NCBI RefSeq assembly: GCF_003073375.1
Contig: NZ_CP029002.1
Location: forward strand, 1,722,001-1,786,000
DNA length: 64,000 bases
Reading direction: 5' to 3'
DNA from: Lysinibacillus sp. 2017
GTDB lineage: Bacteria > Bacillota > Bacilli > Bacillales_A > Planococcaceae
Below the pieces are notes generated by a model, which was not told the origin of the DNA, ran no database searches, and saw only the letters and a program-made list of their open reading frames with translations. Below are positions 19,078 through 27,133 of the stretch, one piece after another. The first letter of the stretch is position 1, and the number at the start of each line of letters is the position of its first letter. Position numbers and translations under genes: made by a program.

Positions 19078-19095
19078 TATCTCGAATTTGAAATA
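19078..19095 (-). promoter_or_regulatory. Putative MhqR operator
   Basis: An imperfect inverted repeat; read on the minus strand it is TATTTCAAATTCGAGATA. This matches the B. subtilis MhqR operator consensus as I recall it (TATCTCGAATTCGAGATA) at all but two positions. It lies about 60 bp before the proposed repressor start, within the promoter region. Confidence 0.65.
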
Positions 19096-19222
19096 ATAAA
19101 CGTGTAACCATTTGGAAGTTGAAGCGAATAATTCATGATGGAGGACTGGTGTCATATGACGTAATATATTATTAAAGCAGGTTACGTCCTTAGTAAATAG
19201 AAAATGTAGAGGAGATGTCAAA

Positions 19223-19786
19223 TTGACAGTAAAAGAGGAAAAATTCGAATATAATTCAGAAACAGAAAGATTAGTAATAAGACCATTAAAGAAAACTGAC
19301 TATGAAAATTGGTTAAAGGAATTTGAAAACCGGTATCCATCACAAAATCGCCATGATCAAGGGAAATTAGATATGAGCGAATGTACACTAGAGTGGTTTT
19401 GTCATCTAGTAGACAAACATCAAGAATTAGCACTTACAGATACTACTTACATATTCGGTGTGTATAGCAAAGAAGAGGGTACGCATCTAGGTATGATTGA
19501 TTTTTCAACTTTAACTAGAGATGATTTTCAATGGGGGAGGATCGGATATACCATTCACAATCAGCATTGGAGAAAGGGTTACGGCAAAGAAGCGGTGAGT
19601 GCAGCTCTGACGTTAGCATTCGACCAATTGAAATTTCATCGTATTGAGGCGCATATTAATATTGATAATATGCCTTCCATTAAATTAGTAGAAAGTGTTG
19701 GGATGGAATTTGAATGTATTCGAAAAGGTTTTATATACGAAGATGATGAATGGACTGACCATTTAATCTATTACAAGAACTCGTGA
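19223..19786 (+). CDS. RimJ/RimL-type GNAT N-acetyltransferase
   Basis: A 187-residue acetyltransferase of the Acetyltransf_3 subgroup. [20 protein letters not shown] is the typical N-terminus; the acetyl-CoA motif is [20 protein letters not shown], followed by [20 protein letters not shown] and VGMEFE. The group acetylates protein N-termini, amino sugars or small amines. The start is TTG with GAGGAG 8 bases before. It stands next to the MarR operon on the opposite strand. Confidence 0.85.
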   Translation: MTVKEEKFEYNSETERLVIRPLKKTDYENWLKEFENRYPSQNRHDQGKLDMSECTLEWFCHLVDKHQELALTDTTYIFGVYSKEEGTHLGMIDFSTLTRDDFQWGRIGYTIHNQHWRKGYGKEAVSAALTLAFDQLKFHRIEAHINIDNMPSIKLVESVGMEFECIRKGFIYEDDEWTDHLIYYKNS

Positions 19787-19919
19787 CGATTATAAGTAAC
19801 AATGAGAACGAAGGGTATGGTCGTTTATATACGATGGATTCAAAAAGGCTGAAAAATTTTATTTTGAATTAATAACATGGAAACTTTAAATGAAAGAGTC
19901 GTATGAAGGTGGTATAAGA

Positions 19920-20333
19920 ATGAAAAAAATTCTATTTTTTATTTTGGCAGTGTCTTTAACTTCTGTAATTTTAATAGGTTGCCAATCAAGTAATAGCGAA
20001 AATGTGATTGTACAAATTGCGAAGGTTTCAATTTCAAAATCAACTGGTTTCGGGAAAGTAAACTCCGATTTTTTTGTTGAATATGTTGATCAAGAAAAGT
20101 TGGGGATTTTCAGTGATGCCATTACAACTGCTTCGAAAAATGTAGGGATAGCTGACATGATTGATCCAGAATATGATTTCACGGTGCTTGATCCAGAAGG
20201 AAATACAGAGGGCTATCATTTATGGTTAGGGGAAAAGGGACAACTAAGCACGTTAATGATTGTTAGGGACACGCATACGACGTATTCAATTTCAGAAAAC
20301 ATGACGGATAAATTGATTGAAGTAATCGAATAG
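19920..20333 (+). CDS. Small lipoprotein of unknown function
   Basis: A 137-residue lipoprotein. MKKILFFILAV starts a signal peptide; LIGC is the lipobox with Cys21. The mature domain (about 115 residues) shows beta-rich segments (VIVQIAKVSISKSTGFGKVN, YHLWLGEKGQLSTLMIV). GAAGGTGG is 6 bases before the ATG. It is followed by a terminator. Similar short lipoproteins occur in Bacillus, but no function can be read from this one. Confidence 0.7.
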   Translation: MKKILFFILAVSLTSVILIGCQSSNSENVIVQIAKVSISKSTGFGKVNSDFFVEYVDQEKLGIFSDAITTASKNVGIADMIDPEYDFTVLDPEGNTEGYHLWLGEKGQLSTLMIVRDTHTTYSISENMTDKLIEVIE

Positions 20334-20342
20334 GTGAATGAT

Positions 20343-20378
20343 AAAGACCGTCTTTAATAGGATGGTCTTTAATGTTTT
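20343..20378 (+). terminator. Intrinsic terminator
   Basis: A 10-bp stem AAAGACCGTC / GATGGTCTTT (one G-U pair), 8-nt loop, then AATGTTTTA. Confidence 0.7.
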
Positions 20379-20544
20379 ATTAGCAAAATTCCCATCATCT
20401 AATAGTCCATCCTGTATCACAACTAAGCTGTTGAAAAATAAACAAAGGTATGAGCTTAAAACAAGTTGAATAGAATATAATAGGCGAATTTTTTATAGTT
20501 TTGGACATGATTGGCGAGAAGATATTATTAGGAGGAAAGATGCA

Positions 20545-21288
20545 ATGGATAATAAGTTAAGTTATTCTAAAAAACACCCTATAAAAAGTATTATTTTAAT
20601 TGAGGTCAGTTTTTTACTAGTCGTTTTTATAGCGGGGGCAATCGCTACGATTAAACAATTAAGTTACAATTCTCCAATATTAATATCATTTCTACCAACA
20701 GCTTTAGTTTTACTTATTTATTTTACATTGAAGAGAAAGTGGGCTTATTTTGGTTTCAAAAGTGAAATAACAAGATCAAATTGGATACTCTATTTCCCCC
20801 TACTTGTTATTTTAATCGTCTTATGTTTTCAAGGATTTAGTTCTCAGCCTCTTGAAACAATTGTTTTCTATGTGGGCTTTGCGATTTTAGTTGGCTTTGT
20901 GGAGGAAAGTATTTATAGAGGAATAATGATAAAAATATTACTACCACTGGGTATCCTTCCAGCGATTCTGACTTCGAGTATATTGTTTTCTGTCACACAT
21001 ATGCTTAACTTGTTATCTGGTCAGAGTATTGGGCAAATGGGACTTCAATTGATTTATTCACTATTAATAGGAATTGTGCTAGCACAACTATTTATTAAAA
21101 CAGGAAACATATATCCGCTGATTCTGTTTCATACCCTTCATAATCTCATTCAATTTCTAGGGGATGGAGGAGCTAGTGCGATTCTTGACACGATCGTACT
21201 GATAGTTTTAAGCGTTACTGCCATTTCGTTAGCATTATCTTTGCGTAAAAATCAGAAGCAAAATTCACCTTTATTAGTAAGTGAATAA
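20545..21288 (+). CDS. CPBP-family (CAAX-like) intramembrane metalloprotease
   Basis: A 247-residue protein with about seven membrane helices. The three conserved motifs of the Abi/CPBP family are present: FVEESIYRG (EExxxR), VTHMLN and LFHTLHNLIQ, giving the Glu and His metal ligands inside the membrane. The family includes CAAX-type proteases and bacteriocin self-immunity proteins. AGGAGG is 9 bases before the ATG. It is single with its own terminator; no bacteriocin gene is seen next to it. Confidence 0.88.
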   Translation: MDNKLSYSKKHPIKSIILIEVSFLLVVFIAGAIATIKQLSYNSPILISFLPTALVLLIYFTLKRKWAYFGFKSEITRSNWILYFPLLVILIVLCFQGFSSQPLETIVFYVGFAILVGFVEESIYRGIMIKILLPLGILPAILTSSILFSVTHMLNLLSGQSIGQMGLQLIYSLLIGIVLAQLFIKTGNIYPLILFHTLHNLIQFLGDGGASAILDTIVLIVLSVTAISLALSLRKNQKQNSPLLVSE

Positions 21289-21298
21289 ATGGTATTGA

Positions 21299-21332
21299 GA
21301 TGACTTTGGTATGCAGCCAGAGTCATCTTTTT
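21299..21332 (+). terminator. Intrinsic terminator
   Basis: An 11-bp stem GATGACTTTGG / CCAGAGTCATC (one G-U pair), 7-nt loop, TTTTTG tail, directly behind the CPBP gene. Confidence 0.88.
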
Positions 21333-21348
21333 GAATGTCCATTGCGCT

Positions 21349-21495
21349 CTATTCTTTCGATAAATACATGCTTCGATAATCCAGTCTTCCGTGTTGATCA
21401 AATTGTACATGTTTATAGGCAGTATCTTCTCGAATATAAAATTCGTGTTGACGGTGAGTCAGAAATTTCAATGTGTAATTCGTTATAGCACTGCT
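21349..21495 (-). pseudogene. Possible C-terminal remnant of an unknown gene
   Basis: On the minus strand an open stretch of about 49 codons reads like genuine protein (FLTHRQHEFYIREDTAYKHV, then QFDQHGRLDYRSMYLSKE and stop). It has no ATG and no ribosome site, and a stop lies just upstream in the hairpin that cassette A interrupts. It may be a decayed gene end. Evidence is composition only. Confidence 0.3.
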
Positions 21496-21505
21496 TTAAC
21501 TTTAG

Positions 21506-21532
21506 TAACGGGTTCGGATATTGGAAAGAAAA
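21506..21532 (+). repeat. Left terminal inverted repeat of cassette A
   Basis: Starts TAACGGGTTCGG and ends GAAAA; it differs from the complement of the right repeat at 5 of 27 positions. Confidence 0.8.
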
Positions 21533-21557
21533 CAGTAACATATCCTTTGACACACGT

Positions 21558-21593
21558 TTAGCAAGACCGCATAAATTTATGTGGTCTTGCTAA
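21558..21593. repeat. 36-bp palindrome in the left arm of cassette A
   Basis: Two 18-base arms with no spacer, complementary except for one G-U type pair, centred on CATAAATTTATG. Cassette B has the same core and a degraded version of the flanks. Confidence 0.85.
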
Positions 21594-21691
21594 TTTAGTG
21601 TTAAAACTGATGCGAATTGACAAACTTATTTTTAAAAGGTTAATAGGTAATTTATGTTAAAATGTTACTTTAACAACAGAGGGGGTAAGTA

Positions 21692-22248
21692 ATGAGAAAG
21701 ATATTTATTGGGGTAGCAATAATAACGATAATTTTAACTGTATTTCTAATATTTAATCACAAACAACTGCCCACTAAAGATGATGTATTTAAAATCACAA
21801 ACAACTGGTCTCCAACAACAGAGGAAGTCTATTTAGTGAGAAAAATAGACGGGGAGTGGTTAACCATTTTTAGAAATACTCATTCAATTATGATTGCTAG
21901 GTTAGAGCAAAACTGGTTGGGTTATTGGGAGATGATACTGGAAGCGAAGCTACATTAGCTGGTACTTATTATCCACCAGTGCAAGACGAGGAATTTAATT
22001 GGAGTGCAGGTTCAAGGGGAAATACATCACACTACTTTGGTCAAATTATCAATCCTACTATTAAGAAAATAGAAGTCGAAATACAGCGAAATTTCTTTGA
22101 AGATGCGTTGATAATTAGTTCAGGAAAAGCTCATTTTTTCTTTGCTAAAGTCGATGGGGAGTTAGTAATGCCTGCAAATATTAGGGGATTTTCTGAAAAT
22201 GGAGAGTTAATTTATTCTACAATTAAACCAACGAAAAAGATTGATTGA
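21692..22248 (+). pseudogene. Passenger gene of cassette A, frameshifted membrane-anchored protein
   Basis: Two overlapping frames form one protein of about 185 residues. The first part starts with GGGGG 7 bases before the ATG, has an N-terminal membrane helix (IFIGVAIITIILTVFLIF) and continues to about 21925 (IARLEQNWLGYW). The second frame continues as GDDTGSEATLAGTYYPPVQD to ISSGKAHFFFAKVDGELVMP and the end. The frames differ as expected from a single-base deletion in the G/T-rich stretch 21905-21930. Family not recognised. Alternatively two short genes are meant, but the second has no ribosome site. Confidence 0.65.
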
Positions 22249-22302
22249 TAGTAGTTTTTCAACTAACAAGGGCGCTTAATCAAGCACTGTAAATTATACG
22301 AA

Positions 22303-22332
22303 AAACGCTCAGATATACATATCTGAGCGTTT
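22303..22332 (+). terminator. Terminator-like hairpin inside cassette A
   Basis: A perfect 14-bp stem AAACGCTCAGATAT and complement with a 2-nt loop. The same CGCTCAG stem follows the passenger of cassette B, at the same distance from the right end. Confidence 0.8.
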
Positions 22333-22408
22333 GCAATTTCCATTTATAAGTTCAAATCAATGTTAAATTGTATGCTAATGGGGTTGTTATTTACATTGCA
22401 TTTTTAGT

Positions 22409-22435
22409 TTTTCTCCCCATCAACCGAACCCGTTA
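22409..22435 (-). repeat. Right terminal inverted repeat of cassette A
   Basis: Begins TTTTCTCCCCATCAAC and ends CCCGTTA. Its complement is identical to the left repeat of cassette B at 26 of 27 positions. Confidence 0.85.
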
Positions 22436-22468
22436 TAATTTGAGCAGTGCTTCTTTTAAATTTAATAT

Positions 22469-24136
22469 TCATCCAGCACGCCCACGCATCTCAAAAAACA
22501 ATCCTTTCATGTCCATCAATTCATCATAATGTCCACTTTCAATTAACAGCCCATCTTGCATCACAAAAATCCGATCCATTTTTTCAAGCCCCGTCAGTTT
22601 ATGTGTAATAAATAACAATGTTTTCCCCGTAGTAGCACTAAGCATTTCCTGAAATAATGCTTGTTCGGTTTCCGCATCTAAGCTAGTGAAAGGTTCATCT
22701 AAGAGCCAAATGGAACTATTTTTAAGGAGGACGCGGGCAAAGGCGAGTCGTTGCTTTTCACCACCTGATAGATTTTCACCTTTTTCTAACACGTCATGAT
22801 CTAATGACAGTGATAAATGAGCTCGTTGTAATGCATTTTCTAGCACGCCATCAACAGCATTTTCATCTGCAATAAGTAGATTTTCACGAACTGTCCCTGA
22901 AAAGAAGTGATTGTGCTGCAATTGAATGGCCATCAGCTGCCAAAGAGAATCTGCATCGATTTCATTGTACGGTAAATTATGTCCGAAAAGCTCACCATCT
23001 GTTGCGGAAAAGCTTTTAATCAATAACTGAAAGAGTGTTGATTTTCCAGAGCCACTTGGGCCAACAATCGCGATTTTTTCACCAGGTTGAATTGTAAAAC
23101 AAATGTCCTTCAACGCGTGCTTCATATCTTCACGATACTGAAATGTAACATTTTCCGCACGTATTTCAAAAGACTTACTCTGCTCGAAAACGACCGAACC
23201 AACCTCCTTATCACGCCCCACCAATTGAAGCCGTTCCATAGCTTCCTCCGACTGATTGTAATGATAAGGAACCGTTGCGAGTGGAATCGCTGTTTCAAAT
23301 ACCGTTAGTGCTATTAAAATAAGCATTGCCAAATACAAGCCGTCCAGTGAGTGATTCGCCACAAAGTAAGCACCTAAAAAAATCACAATAAAGATCGTAA
23401 AAAGGGCAGCCACCTGATTGAGGAGCTGCATTTGTACAAGTGTTTGCTGTTCCTTTCTCACTTCCTCTGTATACGTTTCACTCAGAGCTAAGAGAGCATT
23501 TGTTTTCGCGCCGAGCTGATTGTAATGTTTTAATTCTTTGAAGCCGTACAAAAATTCCGCCGTTTCATTCATTAGCTGATGTTTCACCATTTGTGGTTGT
23601 TGCTTTTTTAATATAAAAAGCGCAGGGATTATGACAGCTACAAGTAAAAAACCAAAGAACAATACGAGCGCAATCCAAGGAGAAAAAAACATTGTAAAAA
23701 TTACCGTACAAAGAAAGACTAACAGTGCAACAAGCGGGGGATAGACAACGCGCAAAAAGAAATTTTGCAATGTCGCCACGTCATTCGTAATACGTGCAAG
23801 CAAGTCGCCACTTTGATAGCGGTTAAAAAGCTCACTCGCTATAGGGGTTAAACGGTCAAAAAATCGCAAGCGAATGTCTGATAAAATGCGAAACGTAGTA
23901 CGGTGGGTTAGGAGCCGTTCTGCATATTTACTCGTTGATTTGGCAACACCAAATACTTTTAAAAATGCCGTTAATATTAAAATAATATAAAACGGCGGCA
24001 TTAACGCGGCCTGCGAAATGAGCAATCCGCTTTGAGCAAAGAGTGCCACCGAGGTGATACCACTAAGGGTGCCGACAATTAGCGCGAGGAGAATGTCTTT
24101 TTTCTCGCGAATAATGAGTAGAAAAAGTTCACGCAT
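22469..24136 (-). CDS. cydC: Thiol-reductant ABC exporter subunit CydC
   Basis: A 555-residue half-transporter: six-helix ABC type 1 exporter domain (about 1-310) plus nucleotide-binding domain. The N-terminal part LFAQSGLLISQAALMPPF and KSTSKYAERLLTHRTTFRIL is typical of CydC. Walker A GPSGSGKSTLF, signature LSGGEKQRLAFARVL and Walker B WLLDEP are intact. With CydD it exports cysteine/glutathione for assembly of cytochrome bd. The start at 24136 is chosen for GGAGG 7 bases upstream and overlaps cydD by 8 bases. No cydAB genes are in the window. Confidence 0.87.
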   Translation of the reverse strand: MRELFLLIIREKKDILLALIVGTLSGITSVALFAQSGLLISQAALMPPFYIILILTAFLKVFGVAKSTSKYAERLLTHRTTFRILSDIRLRFFDRLTPIASELFNRYQSGDLLARITNDVATLQNFFLRVVYPPLVALLVFLCTVIFTMFFSPWIALVLFFGFLLVAVIIPALFILKKQQPQMVKHQLMNETAEFLYGFKELKHYNQLGAKTNALLALSETYTEEVRKEQQTLVQMQLLNQVAALFTIFIVIFLGAYFVANHSLDGLYLAMLILIALTVFETAIPLATVPYHYNQSEEAMERLQLVGRDKEVGSVVFEQSKSFEIRAENVTFQYREDMKHALKDICFTIQPGEKIAIVGPSGSGKSTLFQLLIKSFSATDGELFGHNLPYNEIDADSLWQLMAIQLQHNHFFSGTVRENLLIADENAVDGVLENALQRAHLSLSLDHDVLEKGENLSGGEKQRLAFARVLLKNSSIWLLDEPFTSLDAETEQALFQEMLSATTGKTLLFITHKLTGLEKMDRIFVMQDGLLIESGHYDELMDMKGLFFEMRGRAG

Positions 24137-25841
24137 TAAGAGCACCTCCATTTTTCATCGCCTGATAAAACGAATCTTCTTGCATTGTTTCATGTGTGCC
24201 ACTCGCACGAATTTTCCCGTTTTTGAAACAATAAATGAAATCTGCATTTTTTAATGTTTCAAAACGATGGGTCACAACAATAATCGTTGCAGCCATTGCC
24301 AACCGTTTCATCGCTTTCGTAATCATTTGCTCAGTCAACACATCAAGTCCAGCGGTAGGTTCATCAAAAAAGACAAGCGATGGCTTTTGAACAAGGGCAC
24401 GTGCTATCGCAATTCGCTGTTTTTCGCCGCCGGATAAACCAATGCCACCTTCACCAATTTTCGTATCAAGTCCATTTGGCAAGCTACCTAGCCAATCCGT
24501 CAATTGTGCTTGATACAACGAGGAGACAATTTCTTCATCATTAAAACTTTTTCCCATCACTAAATTTTCCCGCACGGTGCCAGCAAACACGAAAGAATGC
24601 TGACTAATAAAACACATGGTGTCATACCAGCTCTGTTCATTTATCAATTTGCGCTCAAGCTCATTAATAGAGATAGATCCTTGATCTAAGGCAACGGTAC
24701 TAGCAAGCATATGAAGCGCCGTTGTTTTGCCGTGACCAGTAGGACCAATGAATGCAACTGTTTTATTGGCAGGAATTTCAATCGATAGTGGACCAATTGT
24801 TGTGCCATTCTCATAACGATAGGTTGCATCGAGTAATGCTAGGCTAGGTGCACTTGCATCTGAAAGTATTTGGGGTCCCCAAATTACAGGTACTGATTTT
24901 TCTTCAAGCTCTTGTTCAATGAGCTTCATCGCCGCCATACTGCCTTTTCCTGTGTGAAAAGCTGCACCGAGATCCTTTAAAGAATTATAAAACTCAGGTG
25001 TGAGCGTTAATACAAAAAAAGCGGATGCAAAAGAGAGCGTTTGAAAAATAATCATTTGAAAGCCAATTTCAAGCGCAATAAGTCCCACACCCAGTGTTGT
25101 GATGAGTTCGATAAATAATGTGGAGGCGAATGCCACTTTTAATACGGTCATGGTCGTGTTGAGAAACTGATAATTATAAACTTGCAAAACACCGCGTTGT
25201 TTTTCAGTTTGTGAAAACAACTTTAGCGTTTGCAATCCGTGTAGTAAGTCTAAAAACTTCCCTGAAAATCGATTCATTGCTTCAAGCTGTTGCTCGGATT
25301 TTTGCTTTGTTTGCAGGCCGATAATAATATAGCTAAGAGGAATAAATGGTGCTGTAATTAGTAAAATAAGCGCACTTTTCGGATTAGCAAATAAAATGCA
25401 AATGAGCAAAATAATTGGAGCTACTTGTGATTTCATTTTTTGCGGGATGTATTCACGAAAATAGCCGTCAAGTTCGTCCACGGTGTCGACATATAGTGAA
25501 ATTTTATGCCCAGTCTGGTCGCGTTTCATCATTTCAAATGAGTCCAAACGCCACTTTGTTAACAACATGTCACGAATGGTGTTTTTCGCATAAGCAGCAA
25601 AATGATTACCGAAATGATTGAAAAAGTATTGGGCAAGGAGGCGAAGGAGCATCGCAAATCCTAATAGCACGAAGTAGGGGAAGGTTTCTGGAAAAGCCGA
25701 CTTTTGAATAAACACCGTATCGACAATTTTGACAATGCTAAAGCCTTGTAGCACAATCGCAGCACTAAAAAATAAAGCAATGATAAAAAAAACTAGCTGA
25801 TAGTGTTTGTACTTATGTAATCGTTGTAAAAACACACGCAT
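24129..25841 (-). CDS. cydD: Thiol-reductant ABC exporter subunit CydD
   Basis: A 570-residue half-transporter, partner of CydC. Membrane domain about 1-320; RDMLLTKWRLDSFE is near the first cytoplasmic loop. The nucleotide-binding domain has Walker A GPTGHGKTTALH (His in place of the usual Ser/Cys at the fifth position), signature LSGGEKQRIAIARAL and Walker B VFFDEP. The start at 25841 is supported by GGGGGAT 4 bases before; the open frame extends further upstream without a site. Translationally coupled to cydC. Confidence 0.85.
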   Translation of the reverse strand: MRVFLQRLHKYKHYQLVFFIIALFFSAAIVLQGFSIVKIVDTVFIQKSAFPETFPYFVLLGFAMLLRLLAQYFFNHFGNHFAAYAKNTIRDMLLTKWRLDSFEMMKRDQTGHKISLYVDTVDELDGYFREYIPQKMKSQVAPIILLICILFANPKSALILLITAPFIPLSYIIIGLQTKQKSEQQLEAMNRFSGKFLDLLHGLQTLKLFSQTEKQRGVLQVYNYQFLNTTMTVLKVAFASTLFIELITTLGVGLIALEIGFQMIIFQTLSFASAFFVLTLTPEFYNSLKDLGAAFHTGKGSMAAMKLIEQELEEKSVPVIWGPQILSDASAPSLALLDATYRYENGTTIGPLSIEIPANKTVAFIGPTGHGKTTALHMLASTVALDQGSISINELERKLINEQSWYDTMCFISQHSFVFAGTVRENLVMGKSFNDEEIVSSLYQAQLTDWLGSLPNGLDTKIGEGGIGLSGGEKQRIAIARALVQKPSLVFFDEPTAGLDVLTEQMITKAMKRLAMAATIIVVTHRFETLKNADFIYCFKNGKIRASGTHETMQEDSFYQAMKNGGALNA

Positions 25842-25901
25842 TAAAATCCCCCGAAATCCATTCACTTCCTTATCTATTTCTTTTTTAGGTGCAATGTAAA
25901 C

Positions 25902-25941
25902 AAAAAAACCAACAAAATCCAAATTAAGGACTTCATTGGTT
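25902..25941 (-). terminator. Intrinsic terminator behind metC
   Basis: A 14-bp stem with three G-U pairs (minus strand AACCAATGAAGTCC / GGATTTTGTTGGTT) followed by TTTTTTTG. It separates metIC from cydDC. Confidence 0.85.
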
Positions 25942-25952
25942 ACGTTTAATTA

Positions 25953-25985
25953 TTTTTTATTACTTTTTATTACTTTTTATTACTT
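25953..25985. repeat. 10-bp tandem repeat at the metC stop codon
   Basis: About 3.3 copies of TACTTTTTAT overlapping the end of metC, giving two consecutive in-frame TAA stops. It looks like a recent slippage product and may vary in copy number. Confidence 0.8.
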
Positions 25986-27133
25986 GCAATGGCTAATGCT
26001 TGTGTGAAATCTTCTATTAAATCATCTTCATTTTCTAAGCCAACTGAAAAGCGAAGTAACCCATCTGTAATCCCACGTTTTGCACGTTCTTCAGGCTCCA
26101 TCGCCGCGTGACTCATTTTGGCAGGATACGATAAAATCGATTCAACACCACCAAGGCTAACTGCGAATACAGGGATTTTCATTGCTTCCACGAATGCTTT
26201 TGCTACCGTATAACTAGGTAAGCTAAACGATAGTACTGCACCAGCTGATGTCGATTGGCTGGCGTGAATGTCGTAGCCAGGATGTGATTCAAGGCCTGGA
26301 TAAAATACTTTCTCCACGAGAGGATGCGTATCTAAAAACTTCGCAATACGCATGGCAACACGGGATTCCTCGTTAAATCGTACTGCAGTTGTTTTCATAT
26401 TTTGAATGAGTGTAAAGCTATCTTGCACACCAAGTACCGAGCCAAATGAGTTTTGGATAAAGTAAATGCGGTTTGCTAGCTCCTCATCCTTCGTTACTAC
26501 GAGTCCAGCCAAGATATCCGAGTGCCCTGATAAAAATTTCGTCGCCGAATGAATTACGACATCGACCCCTAATTCAAGTGGACGCTGGTGAAGAGGGGTC
26601 ATGAACGTATTATCTAAAAACGTCATTGCACCGCTCGTTTTTGCAATATCCACAACCGCACGAATATCGGTAATCCCTAGTGTAGGATTTGACGGTGTTT
26701 CGATGTAAATGAGTTTGGTTTCTGGACGAACAGCAGCTTTTACAGCTTCTATATCCGTAAAATCAACAAATGTATGTGTAATACCGTAGCGCGGCAATAC
26801 TTTCGTCACGAAACGATAGGTACCGCCGTACACATCTTCCGTAATGACTAAATGATCGCCTGCAGATAAAATCATGAAGCAAGCAGATACCGCTGCCATT
26901 CCTGTTGCAAATGCAAAGCCGCGGTTTCCACCTTCAAGCTCAGCAATCGCTTTTTCAAGTGCGGCACGCGTCGGGTTGCCTGAACGCGCATAATCGTACT
27001 CACCAAATTCATCGATTGATTCTTGATGGAACGTAGAAGATAAATACATCGGTACATTGACAGCACCTTTTTTATCCGAGTAGCCTTCACGAATCGCCCC
27101 GTGTATAAGAGCAGTTTCTATACGACCTGTCAT
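25970..27133 (-). CDS. metC: Cystathionine beta-lyase (MetC)
   Basis: A 387-residue PLP enzyme of the Cys/Met-metabolism family, cleaving cystathionine to homocysteine, pyruvate and ammonia. PLP site: Lys in IHSATKFLSGHSDILAG; Tyr/Arg substrate and phosphate contacts in YDYARSGNPTR; GMAAVSACF phosphate loop. Length and order (metI then metC, overlapping 4 bases) match the B. subtilis metIC operon. The assignment of gamma-synthase versus beta-lyase rests on gene order and length, since both belong to one family. GAGAGGTG before the ATG. Confidence 0.85.
   Translation of the reverse strand: MTGRIETALIHGAIREGYSDKKGAVNVPMYLSSTFHQESIDEFGEYDYARSGNPTRAALEKAIAELEGGNRGFAFATGMAAVSACFMILSAGDHLVITEDVYGGTYRFVTKVLPRYGITHTFVDFTDIEAVKAAVRPETKLIYIETPSNPTLGITDIRAVVDIAKTSGAMTFLDNTFMTPLHQRPLELGVDVVIHSATKFLSGHSDILAGLVVTKDEELANRIYFIQNSFGSVLGVQDSFTLIQNMKTTAVRFNEESRVAMRIAKFLDTHPLVEKVFYPGLESHPGYDIHASQSTSAGAVLSFSLPSYTVAKAFVEAMKIPVFAVSLGGVESILSYPAKMSHAAMEPEERAKRGITDGLLRFSVGLENEDDLIEDFTQALAIASNKK

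Larger units (their letters stand above)
21506..22435 (+). mobile_element. Cassette A: 930-bp non-autonomous element with terminal inverted repeats
   Basis: Bounded by 27-bp inverted repeats beginning TAAC and ending GTTA, with flanking 9-bp direct repeats TAACTTTAG (21497-21505) and TAATTTGAG (22436-22444), 7 of 9 identical. Inside, in order: the left repeat, a 36-bp palindrome around CATAAATTTATG, an AT-rich leader, one passenger gene (now frameshifted), a terminator hairpin and a 103-bp right arm. No transposase is encoded. Removing it and one duplication restores a 9-bp hairpin (AGCACTGCT / AGCAGTGCT) whose loop was the target. The same architecture recurs in cassette B. Confidence 0.8.

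Noticed and set aside
18583-19221. Longer MarR reading frame of 212 residues
   Set aside because: The extra 68 residues have no MarR similarity and cover the putative operator; the TTG at 19017 has a ribosome site and gives the family length.
20545-21288. Bacteriocin immunity locus around the CPBP protein
   Set aside because: No small double-glycine peptide, modification enzyme or dedicated exporter is adjacent; the neighbouring CydDC has a different role.
21300-21488. Plus-strand 62-codon frame behind the CPBP gene
   Set aside because: It begins inside a terminator hairpin, has no ribosome site and is antisense to a more protein-like frame.
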